Below, piece by piece: positions 24,101-35,110 of a DNA stretch of 64,000 nt. The notes under the pieces are model-generated. The model made no database searches. It was not told the origin of the DNA and worked only from the letters and a program-made list of their open reading frames with translations. Made by a program: the position numbers and the translations under genes. Every line of letters begins with the position of its first letter. Position 1 is the stretch's first letter. The DNA comes from Sclerotiophoma versabilis (taxonomy: Eukaryota > Ascomycota > Dothideomycetes > Pleosporales > Didymellaceae), in NCBI GenBank assembly GCA_012274445.1, contig JAAROD010000015.1, forward strand, positions 3,100,001 through 3,164,000, given 5' to 3'.

Positions 24101-24345
24101 GCGCAAGCGTGTGCCGGCAGCTCGACCTCCTCCTCTTCCTTGGCCAGCTGCTGTCCGTTCGATCCTCCCGCAGGCATGTCCATCATGCTTTCGGCATCGT
24201 CGTCAAAGAGGTCGTCGTCCTCGTCGTCAGTCCTGCGGCGGCGAGCGCTCAGCCCAGTGATTTCGTCATCGCCAGCGCCAGCGTTGATGGTGGCGGCCGA
24301 GTCGGACACCAGGTGGTTGCCCATATGGGTGAAGGCGCCCTCCAT
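21127..24345 (-). CDS. upf1: UPF1/NAM7 nonsense-mediated decay helicase
   Basis: Cytoplasmic ATP-dependent SF1B RNA helicase that binds UPF2 and triggers decay of transcripts with premature stops. Intronless, 1072 residues, normal for filamentous fungi. Acidic N-terminus, then the Cys/His-rich CH domain (about residues 79-170: CAYCGIHNAG, CLACNKWFC, CYSCGVKN) that recruits UPF2. The helicase core follows: Walker A GPPGTGKT (455-462), DEST Walker B (599-602), GDHQQLGPV, QYRMHP, ASVDAFQGREKDFI and RLNVALTRAKYG. The C-terminus is a Gly/Ser/Asn-rich tail with several SQ sites, which in animals are SMG1 phosphosites, though fungal equivalents are not established. The start MEGAFTHMGN at 24345 is chosen over an in-frame upstream ATG because the added region is Thr/His/Ser-rich and unlike UPF1. 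Confidence 0.97.
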   Translation of the reverse strand: MEGAFTHMGNHLVSDSAATINAGAGDDEITGLSARRRRTDDEDDDLFDDDAESMMDMPAGGSNGQQLAKEEEEVELPAHACAYCGIHNAGSVVKCLACNKWFCSARGNSSSSHIINHLVRARHKEVQLHPASSLGDTTLECYSCGVKNVFLLGFIPAKSDTVVVLLCRQPCASMPSQKDMNWDTSRWQPLIEDRSFLPWLVPPPTDQEQLRARHLSPQTIAKLEELWKDNANATIADLEKGAGQEEVIAKVLLRYDDAFQYQNVFGPLVKIEADYDRKLKESQSQDNLIVRWDMALNNKHTASFILPKLELGDVKLAVGDEMRLRYTGELRPHWEGVGYVIKIPNNQSDEVTIELRTKGDHKSVPTECTHNFSADYVWKATSFDRMQHAMKTFAIDEMSVSGYIFHRLLGHEVASAPMKITIPRKFSVPGLPELNGSQINAVKSVLQKPLSLIQGPPGTGKTVTSATIIYHLCKISGSQVLVCAPSNVAVDQLCERIHLTGLKTVRVTAKSREDVESPVGFLSLHEQVRMNDTNVELNKLNQLKSDVGELSSQDEKKFKQLTRAAEREILNAADVICCTCVGAGDPRLSKMKFRTVLIDESTQSAEPECMIPLVLGCKQVVLVGDHQQLGPVIMNKKAATAGLNQSLFERLVILGCSPIRLQVQYRMHPCLSEFPSNMFYEGSLQNGVTMQERVRRDVDFPWPVADNPMMFWSNLGAEEISASGTSYLNRTEAQNVEKIVTRFFKAGVQPSDIGIITPYEGQRSYVVSSMQATGSFKKENYKEVEVASVDAFQGREKDFIILSCVRSNDHQGIGFLSDPRRLNVALTRAKYGLVILGNPKVLSKHPLWHYLLLHFKERNCLVEGPLSNLQVSLLQFSRPKQTYRGPQRYQMAYQHANAMTSGRQGSYNSGKPTRQEYNDNGSIVGYIPDDVSSVHSSALGGVPSNYPPMFSNFQESWPLPGRNGQGPRGQNRPPQSVAGESIAASELTDTRSDAPGGISLSGLNLNDYNKPTSLSQSDRLSRFVESTRQGPNMGGGFAAGRGLRNGIGFDDDDARSVSTAFASQIGGPGNYD

Positions 24346-26266
24346 GGTGGCGGTGTAGTGGTGTTGGTGCGCTCGAGGTGCGTTCGGTGTTTGTTCGATA
24401 TTTAGTTCGCGAGTGCGCAAGAGTCGGTGCGGCAACGAGTGCCGGCGGGAGTGGGGTCGTGGGGGCGAAGTATGTAGCCGTTCACACCATGTCCAGCACG
24501 TGGAGCTCTCGTGCGCGCTGTGGTGCGCGCTGTGGTGTGTTGTTGTCGTTGTGGCGACCAAAAGTTCGTTGAGACTCGACTGCTCACCGTTCACAGCTGC
24601 ACAATCGGCACTCGGAGACAATCATTTGCCAAGACAATAACCCCTCCATGATGGACTCGCAAACCAATGCATTATCTTTCACTATCACCACCCGCTATCT
24701 ATACAACAATGCGATGATCGCACCTATAGCTGTGTGTCCTAACCGACAAGAACTATGATCACATGATACCGCGTCAAATGCATGTCACAGACGCGCCCTG
24801 CAACCACCCGAGTATGGTCACACAGCTAGATACATCATGAACGTCTGCGACGCTCTGAAGACCCAACAACCATTGCTTCTGTATTGCTTCATAAGACTCC
24901 CTGGGCTCATGTAGGCAGCTGCTTCCACTTCAAGTCTCTGCTGTCGCAAAGATCAGATTCTAATCAGGACAAACGATATCCGTCATGACGGCCTCATCAT
25001 TGATAAATCCATAGGTTCCAATGCATCGCGTGTCTCTATAGCCAAGAATTTGTGACTCATGTACAAAACACCCAGTCGTGCTCTTGAGAGCTACTGGGAT
25101 CTTCTCATACATATCTTTTGGTGCCGGTCATCCGGATCCTAAGGCAAAGAATGCTTCACATCATGTGGATCATCGTCTTGATCCCGAGTGTTCTTCAGAT
25201 CCTACTGCACAAAAAGCTAAGACGTTTCGCCGTCCCCTCATTTAGGCTTCATGATACTTGGCCGCCTCAGCATGTATCTGAAACATCACCACTTCCTCAC
25301 CCACTTACTCATATCCAACACATCGCAATCGTACGCGCCACAATTGGCGCCATCATTCTCGAACATTCTCACTTCCGCCCCATGCCTCATCATTTCCAAA
25401 CATTAATTACCTGATAAGATGTGCACGTATCAGGAAGGGCAGACCACTCACCCGTCCGCCATTGTCAAACGCCCAACACCATGGCATCTGACAAGCCAAT
25501 ATCCTCGGAGCCCGTGCACTATGGGGAAGCGCAGGCGAGTGGACCACAATAGTCACCGTGCCGTGCCTCACAGTCGTTGACAGTATTTCTGGCTGAGGAA
25601 TGAGAGGAAAATTGGGTCAGGGTTTGAAATTCTCCGAACATTGATTATGGGCCGTGAGGGAGGACTGTTGAGCCGCAAGCCGCGTGGAGGTTACCCATGC
25701 TGACGACTGCGCAGGCTACCCCAGATCAGCGAGCGCTGGGATCGTGTGGCGAGATTAAGCGCGCGGAAATTTGACGGTGCGCGGGATCCTGGGCGTTAGG
25801 AGATTGAGTTGAAGGGGGTACTCGGGGGCAGCGTGTTTCGAAGTTTCGCCGTTGAGGGAGTCAGGGTTCGACGTTGGAGGTTAGGTAAGACGGACGACTG
25901 ACGAAAGGAAATCGGTACCGGGGATGTATGTGAAACACCAAGATCTTCATGAGCCTGAGTAGCTACGGCCACTGTGCGGAGCTGTACGGGAAGATGTTTA
26001 CGAAAAAGCGAGAAACAACATGGAGAACCAATCACTAGTAGCAGAATCATGGAGTTTGAAATTTCGAGCTTAATGTGATGTATTGTAAGACATATCTGTG
26101 ACTGCAATTTTTGCTTGTCTGGTATCATGATGCTGCTGTTCATCAATCTTGTTCTCAAAGGCCCTATGGCCAGTGTATAAGGAAAGGAAATAAAAAGATC
26201 CAGACGCCGAGTTGCTATGCCAAAAAGAAACGGGAAATAATATGAGAGAAGCGGCCTGCAAGGGAC
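24346..26266. other. 1.9 kb intergenic region
   Basis: Holds the UPF1 promoter and 5' leader (24346 to about 24700) and the 3' flank of the HAD phosphatase gene. No credible coding frame in between; short frames at 25118-25414 and 25796-26158 lack motifs. Confidence 0.5.
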
Positions 26267-27571
26267 TTAATCTTCCTCAATCACACCACTGGTAAGCATG
26301 CTCTCCTTGAGCTGCTTCTTGTACTCGCGCTCCATGCCGTGCCTAACAGCCTCAAGAACATTGTCGACTGTAGCCTTGGGAGTGAAGTTAGGCTTGGTTC
26401 CAGCCTGGTACACACCCGTCTTGACAAGAATGGAGTACCAGTTGGCATCGTCGGTATGCTTGTCAAACTCGTTGGTTCCTCTGATGTCAGACTCAGGGGT
26501 GTCGCCAACAAAGTAGACAGTCTCAGGAGCTTCGTTGATGCCGTGTGTATCCTTGCGCCATCTCTTGAGAAGGCGGGTGGCGAATTCGAACGTACCAATC
26601 TGGGGCTTGCCGAAGGCGGTAGTCTTGAGCTCCTTGCCAGTGACAGCCTTGAACATGGCTTCAAGAGAGACACGAAGAGCGCCCATGCCAATGCGTGTAA
26701 GATCGTGAGATGCACTCCAGACCACGTCATTATGGGAGAAAAAGACCGGTGGGCCTTCGTCGAAAGTCTCGGACCTGGTGCCCAAGCGACCATTCTTGGA
26801 CATGAGCAAGTCAAGGATGATCTGCTGGTCGGAGGCCCAATCACGAGAGTCAGCGAAGACAAAGATAGCCTCGATCTCAACCTCAGCAAAGTTGCGACTT
26901 CGCGAGTTCTTGTATTCCTCGTCGGTCAGTTTACGGAAGGGAGTCGTGTCTTGGTTGTGCTTGATGATATCTCCAGGTGTGACGACATCCTTGAAACCAT
27001 AGCCTTCAGCGACGATTCGGCACTTCTCGCCTTCACCACCAACGACGAGGACGGTACCATACTTCTCGGCCATCTCGCCCATGGGGGTGTGGCCACAGAT
27101 GAACTGTCCGGGCGAAACCTCTATTTCCAGTTGCTGGCTGAGCTGTATGCAGCGCTCGGCTTCGGTCTTCCCACCGCCATTGGTGACGAAGATGTACGGT
27201 ACCTTGATCCCGTACTCATTTTCACCATTAAGCATCTTCATGGCTTCGATGGCTTCTGGGATAGGGCGACCACCGCGGATTAGGACACCGTCGATGTCAA
27301 ACGCGTACGCATATTTGTCGGTGACGGTAGTTTCTGTGGGCGTACCAGCAGGGGAAGATGTGCCTGACCCTGTGGAAACTTGAGAATCCAGTCGATGCCT
27401 CGCTGATTCGAATCCCGTAGCAACCTCTGAAGCACCAGAAGGAGCCATCAGGTGCTTTGGGGGAACAACGACCGTTGGACCCATCTGCACGCTCTCTCGA
27501 GTTGCCTCGATGGACGACAGGCGTCGTGCATAGCGACCCACTTGGGGCACCGCAAGTGAAGGCGCCGACAT
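26267..27571 (-). CDS. HAD superfamily class IIA hydrolase (CECR5/YKR070W-like)
   Basis: Intronless, 434 residues. The first 85 are Ser/Thr/Pro-rich and could include a mitochondrial targeting sequence (early VGRYARRLSSI), as in yeast YKR070W. The HAD core begins at YAFDIDGVLIRGGRPIPEA, with the nucleophile and acid/base DxD pair. Motif II is PYIFVTNGGGKTE, followed by a class IIA cap. Motif III/IV is FGKPQIGTFEFA and VYFVGDTPESDIRGTNEF, with the metal-binding aspartates. The family includes p-nitrophenylphosphatase-like and CECR5 proteins; the natural substrate is not known. The start MSAPSLAVPQ at 27571 is preferred to a longer in-frame start at 27673 because the extension is His/Ser-rich leader-like sequence. 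Confidence 0.9.
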   Translation of the reverse strand: MSAPSLAVPQVGRYARRLSSIEATRESVQMGPTVVVPPKHLMAPSGASEVATGFESARHRLDSQVSTGSGTSSPAGTPTETTVTDKYAYAFDIDGVLIRGGRPIPEAIEAMKMLNGENEYGIKVPYIFVTNGGGKTEAERCIQLSQQLEIEVSPGQFICGHTPMGEMAEKYGTVLVVGGEGEKCRIVAEGYGFKDVVTPGDIIKHNQDTTPFRKLTDEEYKNSRSRNFAEVEIEAIFVFADSRDWASDQQIILDLLMSKNGRLGTRSETFDEGPPVFFSHNDVVWSASHDLTRIGMGALRVSLEAMFKAVTGKELKTTAFGKPQIGTFEFATRLLKRWRKDTHGINEAPETVYFVGDTPESDIRGTNEFDKHTDDANWYSILVKTGVYQAGTKPNFTPKATVDNVLEAVRHGMEREYKKQLKESMLTSGVIEED

Positions 27572-30043
27572 TGTGGGAGGGTAGTTGGACGACTGTATAT
27601 AGGTGTTGGTGGATGAAAGACAATGTCTTGCGCTTTGATGATGTGGGTGGATAATGATTTGATCCGCGGGCAATTGAGCTCTTCTTATAGAAAAGATCTA
27701 GGCAACCCCTCGTTGAAGCGGAGAGAACAGTGGGTACTCTGTGGAGGTGGGTAAGTGGAGGTGGAAATGTGGGTATGTTCGGTGGAGCCGACTGTTAAGA
27801 GTCTCGAGTGTTTATACAGAAACCAAATGCCGCAACTGACACTTTATCATTACTCGTGAAATTTATTACCTACAAATGCAGCGGTCAGAACCCTTCGATT
27901 GACGTCGATTTGCCGGTCGCTGAGTGCAAAGCTTATCACTCAAGCTCACCTAACTGGTAATTCAGCGGGGCCATTCGCGTCATAGTCGACATTCAACAAT
28001 GAGCCCAGGAACTTCATACAGCGGCGCCTTGTCGCAAATTGCGCTTCTGGCACGACCTCGGCGGTGGTGCTGCATCTCTCAGATCTCATTCGATAATCAG
28101 CCCCAGCGATGTTGCAGTATAAGTGGGTATTGACCGCAACAAACCGTCCTGAAAGCACATGGCGCGACGCTGCAGCGGCCTGGATGTGCAGCACACTTGC
28201 CTATGACAGCTCCATGCCGAGCGAGTCTTTGGTACGGCCGCGCTTGACAGACATTGGTGCGAAACGGTGTCGCAAAAATTGAGAGGCCGTATGCATGATG
28301 ACGCCACTTCGTATTTCGAGCGCGCCTTGTCAGAGGAGCCTCAAGGCGGGCCAAGCAGTGTCCGAGAGACTCTGCAAGGGGCTAGGCAGCCGGCCCAATC
28401 ACAAACAGATCACGGGAAGGCATTCTACACTCAGTATAGATCGCTATGTCATCATCCTTTCGGCGAGAACAAGCCGGACACATGTTCTCGTTGCCAAGTC
28501 TCAGGGTCTGGTCTTGAGGCTGAAGGAACAGCATTCGGTAGATGTTTCCGTGCTCTCGATCATCGACGCGATCGAAAAAGTATATGGCCACCACTTGGTT
28601 TGATGTATCAATTTGCTTCGTCGGTATGAGCGACATTTAACAAAACGGCAGTTTGGTAATTTGCTCAAGGCTGAGGCTCACCTGGTCCTTATCTCACATG
28701 TCGGATACACGTTGCCTTGCCCACTGGTCAGACCGCAGCTGCAGCACACGCATAACACGGCCGACCGCACCTCACCCGTGGTGGGGCTCTCACCAAAATA
28801 ACGCTGCCGGCCTACTCCAAAACAGCGCTTGACGTAACTGTACTTTTGAACGTCTACTCAAGTGGGTAGAGCAAATTACGCTGCATGGAACAATTGCCGC
28901 TTTGCAGTCGATGGATAGCCGAATGAAGGAGGGGGATTAACATAACAGGTCTTGAGTACCGTAACATGTGCCCAGTTCTTTGCAACAGGACGCTATGTGA
29001 GACTGGTGATGGGCACCAAGTCGTGTTGATCACTTGTCCTGCAACAAAACAAAAATGTACAGGTTATTTCCATCGACGACGCGGCAGCCGCAGTATGCGA
29101 CTTGATGAAAAGACGGTATCGAGCGATAATGACTTGTGGGTCTCGTTCAAGGGATGTTAGCAATGCGCCCATTCCTTCCGCTCCGCTCTTGAGGCGGAGC
29201 ACATGGCAGAAATGGGTACGTTGCGAAACTAAACAGACGGCATTCCGGAACTGGAAGGCCAAGATGTATGGAACAGTCGCTGTTCGGAGACATGCGACCT
29301 CCCAGACACCATCGAGGAGACGGATACAACAACCGAAATCTACGTCTCACGGGGGGTTAGGTTCAACTTACGAGACTGCTGTGCCGATACAACCGGCATA
29401 CGAACGAGTAGAGACTCTTCCTTCGACATCGATGGACTCTCGCACACTTTCCAGGAAGCTTGTTGTCATGGAAGACTTTGCAAGTACACAGGGGCGATTA
29501 CTCACCCAATCTTGCTGTGGTGTCCAGCTCCTGCAAAGGCGTTGGGCTTGAATGCGTTGGTTGATCTACGTTCGACAAGCCGGTGAAGCGCAAAACCTTC
29601 TACAATTGTTCACGGTCAACCGGAAGAGCGATAAGTGCTGTGAAGGAGGACGTCCGCGTGCGAGTACTAGCGCGAACGATCAGCGACCCTCCTCCATGGG
29701 GTTGACAGCTCAGAATGGAACGCTCTCCACGCTTCTCCACAGTTTTTGTGGAGGAGGGGTTGCAAAATACCGTAGTGATGCCGAATCACCGAGTGTTACA
29801 AAATTGACGATCCAGGTCGATCCTTGAACATCGCTATGAACCTTTCGCTGTCACTGATGCATGATGTTGGTGGTGGAGGTGATGGTGGTGGTGGTGGTGG
29901 TGGTAGTAGGTGGATGAGGGTGAAGCAGCCGCGAGCTCGCCCTTCAGTGGAAGGCGCGCGAAAGTGGCGCACCGCAACCCGTTCCTGCACATCCCACAAT
30001 CGTCGAAGAAACAGTGACATGGAATGCACCGTGCATTACAAAC
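27572..30043. other. 2.5 kb intergenic region with possible gene relics
   Basis: Contains the promoter of the HAD gene and upstream sequence of the 30044 gene. Plus-strand frames at about 28295-28603 and 29102-29551 have protein-like stretches but overlap competing frames of equal quality, have no motifs, and I cannot join them. A GGT-rich microsatellite is at 29866-29907. I call no gene here. Confidence 0.4.
29866..29907 (+). repeat. GGT/GGTGAT trinucleotide microsatellite
   Basis: A run of GGT units with GGA and GAT interruptions, about 42 nt long. It makes long Gly/Pro-like frames on both strands, which should not be read as genes. Confidence 0.85.
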
Positions 30044-32243
30044 ATGAACTGGACTGGAGGCACTCTCCAACGCACTAAGCATGCCAACAAAGGCGTGATA
30101 CAGAAACAGAGAGCCTACTTCGCACGCGCTCGCACCAAACCACATCAGAGCCCAGGTACTCATGCTACGCCGTTTCGCCCGGACTACCTTCAGGAAGGCG
30201 ATGGCCGTAAACTGGGACGTCACCTTCCTTCGTTTGGATCATGCTCGGCGCGTCACACTGGCCACTCAGCTAGGAAGCGACGTGGAGAAGAGCGTCACAC
30301 TTCACCAACAGCACGGAGGCAACAACGTGCAGATGACCAAAAAACACCACAAAGAACTAGCTCTGACCTCACGCAGGGCAGACACAGGAGTGAAATTGAG
30401 AGAGGTGCGTGACATCAAGATCTCCAGTTCAGGTGGCTGACATACATCAGAGGAGCAACGAGAAAAGATGAGAAAGGATACAGATGGCGATATCGAGACA
30501 CAACTACTTGAAGCTAACAAGAAACGATTATTGAGACAGCAAGACTGGATTGGGGTTGCACTTTCGAAACCTGTTGACCTGCAACTCTTGTCGATTAAGG
30601 AAAAGACCCGAATTGGAAAACGCAGGAAGCTCGATTGGAAGAGAAAGGCAGTGACTCGCTGCCGGAGCCCTATCACGCTACCACATCGAACCGGTCAAGA
30701 CGAGCTCGATGGTCGTGATGATACTTTCATGAGCGGTGCTCTTCCTCCTGTACTCGCCGCTGCTGACAATATTCGAGTCCGAATTGGGTCAGATGCTTTG
30801 ATGACTGCTGCGTCCACGCAACCGCTTAGTTACGCCCGGTCGCAAACTAATTCGGATTCCATGCTCTTCGATGAGGAAGTCGACAACGCAGTACGGCGAA
30901 AAGAGTCAGATGCCCCGCACGGCGTGCCTTCTGGCCACGGGAGCCCCAGATCGACTGTCTTCCGGCCTGCAAAGTCTGACAGAATTTACTTGACTCAGCA
31001 TGGCCTGTCTGCACACCATAGTATTACGGAAAGACTGGGCATACATGCAGATAAGCACACTCGGCACGCTGCGGCTGACTTGGGTCAGTCTTTCCAACAG
31101 AGTGAAGCAACAGACCTAAGCCATCGACTCACGCACCACGTGGGAGGCATTGAACGCCCTCTGAAGCTATTCTGCTGCAGAAGAAACCCTTCCCATGTAA
31201 GCCCTACAGCGTCGCCAACTGACAAAACTGGCGAGACGCAGCGTGGCAATGCACGCTTCGACGCCGAAGAAACCAAGATTGGACATGCACCCCGAAACGT
31301 CTGTCAACCTCACCGATTTGTTGACAGAAAGCACTCGAAGTCACCTGCAATCGACGATGATGGACCCTGGAGGACGAATTTGGGCACGGACACATCAAGC
31401 TCTGGCCGGGTCCGTATCGACGACGGGACCGGAACGAGCGTCCCGCAGCCTCACGTTCCTGCACAAAACACAGGAGCTGATCACACAAGCTGGCCACTGC
31501 ATATCATCCAGGGCAATCTTACGCACGCCAACTTGTCGATAGTCTCCGCCTCTTTGCCTGCTTTTGAACGGACAGGTGTACGCGTCCCAAACGCACATCC
31601 CCTTCCGCGAGCCGTTGCTGTTAGGGAGGTTAACAAGGATGAGGAAGTGTGGCTATCCCTCGCGCTCGGTAGTGATTCGCAATCTGCAATTGAGACAATC
31701 CACACTCACGAGCCAAGCGAGGACTCGACGTCGCGAGCCATCAAGGGCTATGCTTCGACAAGGCTGCCGCTGTCTAACGCTGTCACTTCTGTCAGCTCGA
31801 CACCATTTCCGTCCACACCGTTTAGGTCACTGTCAGGACAGGCTTCTCGCATAAGCGACGACGTACAATATGAGCCACCCTCAGCGTTCCGGTCGATCAC
31901 CTCGGCGGTTCCAATCTATGCTGTGTGGGGTCGTGCTGAGTTGCCAAACGGGGAGGAAGTCCTAGGCGAAGAACAGGGCGATAAGACATCTGCAGGTAGC
32001 CAATTCGGTGAGCAGTCGACCCATGCCTCATTGCAGGAGCATGCATCTCTTGAGATGCTCAGTGAAATAAGGACGTCCCGCAGTGATCTGGACCGGCGTA
32101 GCCGCAGGTGGGACGATGTTTCAAGACGGGCGCAGGCGAGTGGAAGCACTGTTTGGCAGCGAGGTCGGGATTCATCTATCGGGGACATTTCAGATAGCGA
32201 TGAAGCAGGTATCGACCTTGTAGACGTGGACAGGTTGATGTAA
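30044..32243 (+). CDS. Conserved fungal protein of unknown function, Ser-rich
   Basis: Two exons, 30044-30404 and 30451-32243, joined by a 46-nt GTGCGT...CAG intron that keeps the frame (717 residues). The N-terminus has KGVIQKQRAYFARARTK, and the second exon begins with a helical charged block (LLEANKKRLLRQQDWIGVALSKPVDL) followed by TRIGKRRKLDW. Such a 'KRLL..DWIGVALSKP' core with a basic R/K patch is, from memory, shared by large disordered fungal proteins; I cannot name it. The rest is Ser/Thr/Asp/His-rich and disordered, ending in an acidic DSDEAGIDLVDVD tail. The exact start is uncertain because the region before 30044 is open only from a non-ATG codon. Nuclear localisation is plausible from the basic patch, but this is inference. 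Confidence 0.65.
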
Positions 32244-35110
32244 GCTTGTCTTGTGCCAGGTGGGTGCTGAACGGGACGCGTACCGCAATCTGGCGAACGG
32301 CGTTTCTTCTGTTTTGTTTCAATGGCGCGTCTGGTTACCGCCGATGTCAGTAATAGCAAAATATCCCTACAGGACATGAACAAATGTCGTTTAACAGATG
32401 CTGTGTCACGCTCTACCTAGCATGAGCTGAGCTGAGCCGATACTCGAAATGATCCCCTCGCTTCCTTTAGGGACTGGTTGCCCTCGACACGTGGGGGTGG
32501 CTGTGTTGTCGCGCTTAGATGTCAAGAATGAAAGTGATTTTGCACATCCCCTTACCTCTCACCGCAGATCCTCTATCAATGCAAGGCAGGCAACTCGACA
32601 CATCTATACTCAGACAGCAGAGTTAGGCACTTGTTCCATCCAATCGCGAGCCCACTATCTCTTGTAGTCAAGGGTCTGATGCGCATCATCTAATCTCGCA
32701 ATACGGAAGAGCAAATAGGGATGTGTGCGTGAGGCTATTTTGAGGACGACCCTGCCATTTACGAAAGCCACACCTTGAGCACGGATTGGCAGGGCTGACT
32801 CGGAATTTGCCGAGGAACTAGGATACGAGAAGGTTAAAGAACGTGCTCGACAAGTGGCTTGACAAGTTTGACAGCTCATTGAGCATCGTCTAGTCAAAAA
32901 GCTTACAGGAGAGAGAAGGGGGTTGATTACTGCTCGCCTTTGCGACGAGCAGGTATAACACCGCCAGCAGGTCACATGGACATGGTCGTACCTGGGTTCT
33001 GATGTGCGGGAAGAGTGGTCTGATGAGTGAACCGTTTCAGGGGCGGGAGCAATACTGTTGCCAGCTTCTCGAAGGCGGCACGGTAAATCACGCGACTCAC
33101 TACATTGCATGCGTCTGCAATAATATGCCCCACAACGTTTCTGCGGAGAAGGAAGCATGTCAGAAATGGCGTTTGTGCCCTGTTGCTGCACGCTTCGCGA
33201 TGTCGCCGAGTTTGCTCGTTGTGGACACGGAAGCATGGCGTAAAGTTTACATGATACGAGAGCGAGCCACAAGTTTTGGGCAGTGTCGTATGAGATGATT
33301 GAGACTGGGTCTCCCTAGCTTGGTGTTCCTGCGCCGTCAAATGCCACGGCCCATCAAATAGGCGTGGGCAGGGAGGATTGACAGGGGCAGAACTCAAACC
33401 GTTGTGCCGGCTTCGCCCTCTCGTTTCAACATGACGGAAGTCCCGCGCCACGTGTAGGGAGGGTGGAGGCTGGAGGGCAGGCGTAGTCGGCTGCCACAGT
33501 TTTGCAGTATTCACGAGGCGCTGCAGTTTGCTGAATGCAGGCGGTGTGACGATGAGCGCTCTGCAACCAGCAGCCAGTCGAAATGCGACAAGCTCGATGT
33601 AAGAGCCGTCGCTCACCGCACCGCGGCATGCCCGTTGCTGTGTAAGATTGGGGCCGGTAAGATCGGATCCAGCACAAACAGCAGGCACGTCAAATGACGA
33701 GCGACAAGAGGGCACTGTGAGGGGTCTCTGAGGCCAGCACTGCAACCAAGGCGCGCGACTAACTGCCTTCTGTTTCGCAGCAGTGCCAACGCAGCACAGC
33801 AGACAGCTCGCTGTTGCCGTGCTTGTCGCAGTGCTGCTTCTGTTGCCGTGCCTTCCGACTAGCAAGAGAGGAGTGAAGAGGATGATGCGGCTGCCTTTTT
33901 GTGTGCGTCGCATGGCTGAGCTGTGGCAGCATGGCAGATCCTTCGTGCAACAGCGGGCAGACGCACGTCTGCTCAGCCGGGCGGTGCATGCCGCGAGAGC
34001 CACTGCGACCGTTGTTCAGCAGGTGGCAGGCCCCGTTAGCACAGTTAGCAACGCTGTCCTGGGTGCCTGATGATGGCACTGTGGAGGGAGGCTCCGGCGC
34101 TGGCGTGATTGGAGCCCACCTGGTGCAGCAACGGCAGAGACGTCATCTGCGAGCGTTTCATTGCCTGGGGCGTGCCCAGGTGCCGGCGCCGCGGCTCTCC
34201 AAACCTTAGGGCGTCGCTAGCAGCTCGCCAACAGGGAAGAGGCTTCGCGGGCCCAGCGTGGCCGGGGTGGATCGAATTGGACGGAGCGGGGTGGAGCCCG
34301 AGGACGACACGGGTAGGAGGCAGCTCAAGGGATGCGCGTGTGCTGGTGTACCGTAGTAATGTTAGCAAAGATTTTTCAGCGAGCTTGCCTGCTTCCAGGA
34401 GCAGCGCGCCAAGCCGCTCGCCGTTTCCTCGACTTGAGCGTACCTGCCCTAAGACGACCGTTCCTTCCACCAGAGCTATCCGTCGCTGCCGTGCTACAGC
34501 TCTACAAAGGGAGCCGGGCACAGTCACCACTCACCTCCTCCTGCGCCCTCAGCTGCCTGCCCGCGCCCTCACACCATCACCCCACACTGCGCGCGCAACC
34601 AGCAACCCGCAACCAGCAACTAGCAACTAGCGACTGCCAACCATTTTGTCAGTGTTGCACGCTGCATTGGCTTGTCCTGCGGCCCCGTGCGAACGACCGC
34701 ATTCGGCATCTGCACATTGCACCTAACCCCCACGAGCCGCGCTCCGTAGCAACTACCCAAAATACACCACCCCGGTCGTATTGCGTCTGCGTCTGCACCT
34801 CGCTGCAAGAAATCCAGCGCAGCTGTCCGCCTCACCACCTGACCTGCGTCCCTCTGCTCACTGCCTGCGCGCCCGCCCAGCGCGCTTGTGCATCCCGAAC
34901 CGTCGTAGCCGAAAACGCAGCAGCCTACCGCAGTCAAGCTCACGATGCACGAAAGCTCGTAGCTCATGCTCACTTTGGACCCCAGCTGTCTTTTGCTTTT
35001 ATTTCCCATTGGCGCCCGCTCGCCGCATCCACTCCTTCAGTTCCCTCCCTGCGCCATGAAGAAGCATTAGAGCCGCCTCACGTTACGCTTTCTGCATTTT
35101 ACCACCCACC
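32244..35110. promoter_or_regulatory. 2.9 kb upstream region of phospholipase C
   Basis: No supported gene despite long minus-strand frames (for example 32972-34003), which have low-complexity Ser/Arg/Ala composition and are best explained as GC-rich non-coding DNA. The final 500 nt are very pyrimidine-rich, contain a heptamer repeat at 34595-34629, and look like a fungal promoter and leader. Unusually long for this window. Confidence 0.45.
34595..34629 (+). repeat. GCAACCA/GCAACTA heptamer tandem repeat
   Basis: Five tandem 7-bp units: GCAACCA, GCAACCC, GCAACCA, GCAACTA, GCAACTA. It lies about 480 bp before the phospholipase C start. Confidence 0.85.

Noticed and set aside
26339..27283. A 314-codon plus-strand frame antisense to the HAD hydrolase
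   Set aside because: It is a mirror of the real minus-strand gene, which has clear DxD, SerThr and GDTPESD motifs; the antisense frame has none.
29834..30223. Minus-strand frame with a His/Pro run near 29870
   Set aside because: The run is the reverse of the GGT microsatellite; no evidence of a gene.
32972..34003. A 343-codon minus-strand open frame upstream of phospholipase C
   Set aside because: Low-complexity Ser/Arg/Ala composition with repeats, no motif, and competing frames on the opposite strand; best read as GC-rich intergenic DNA.
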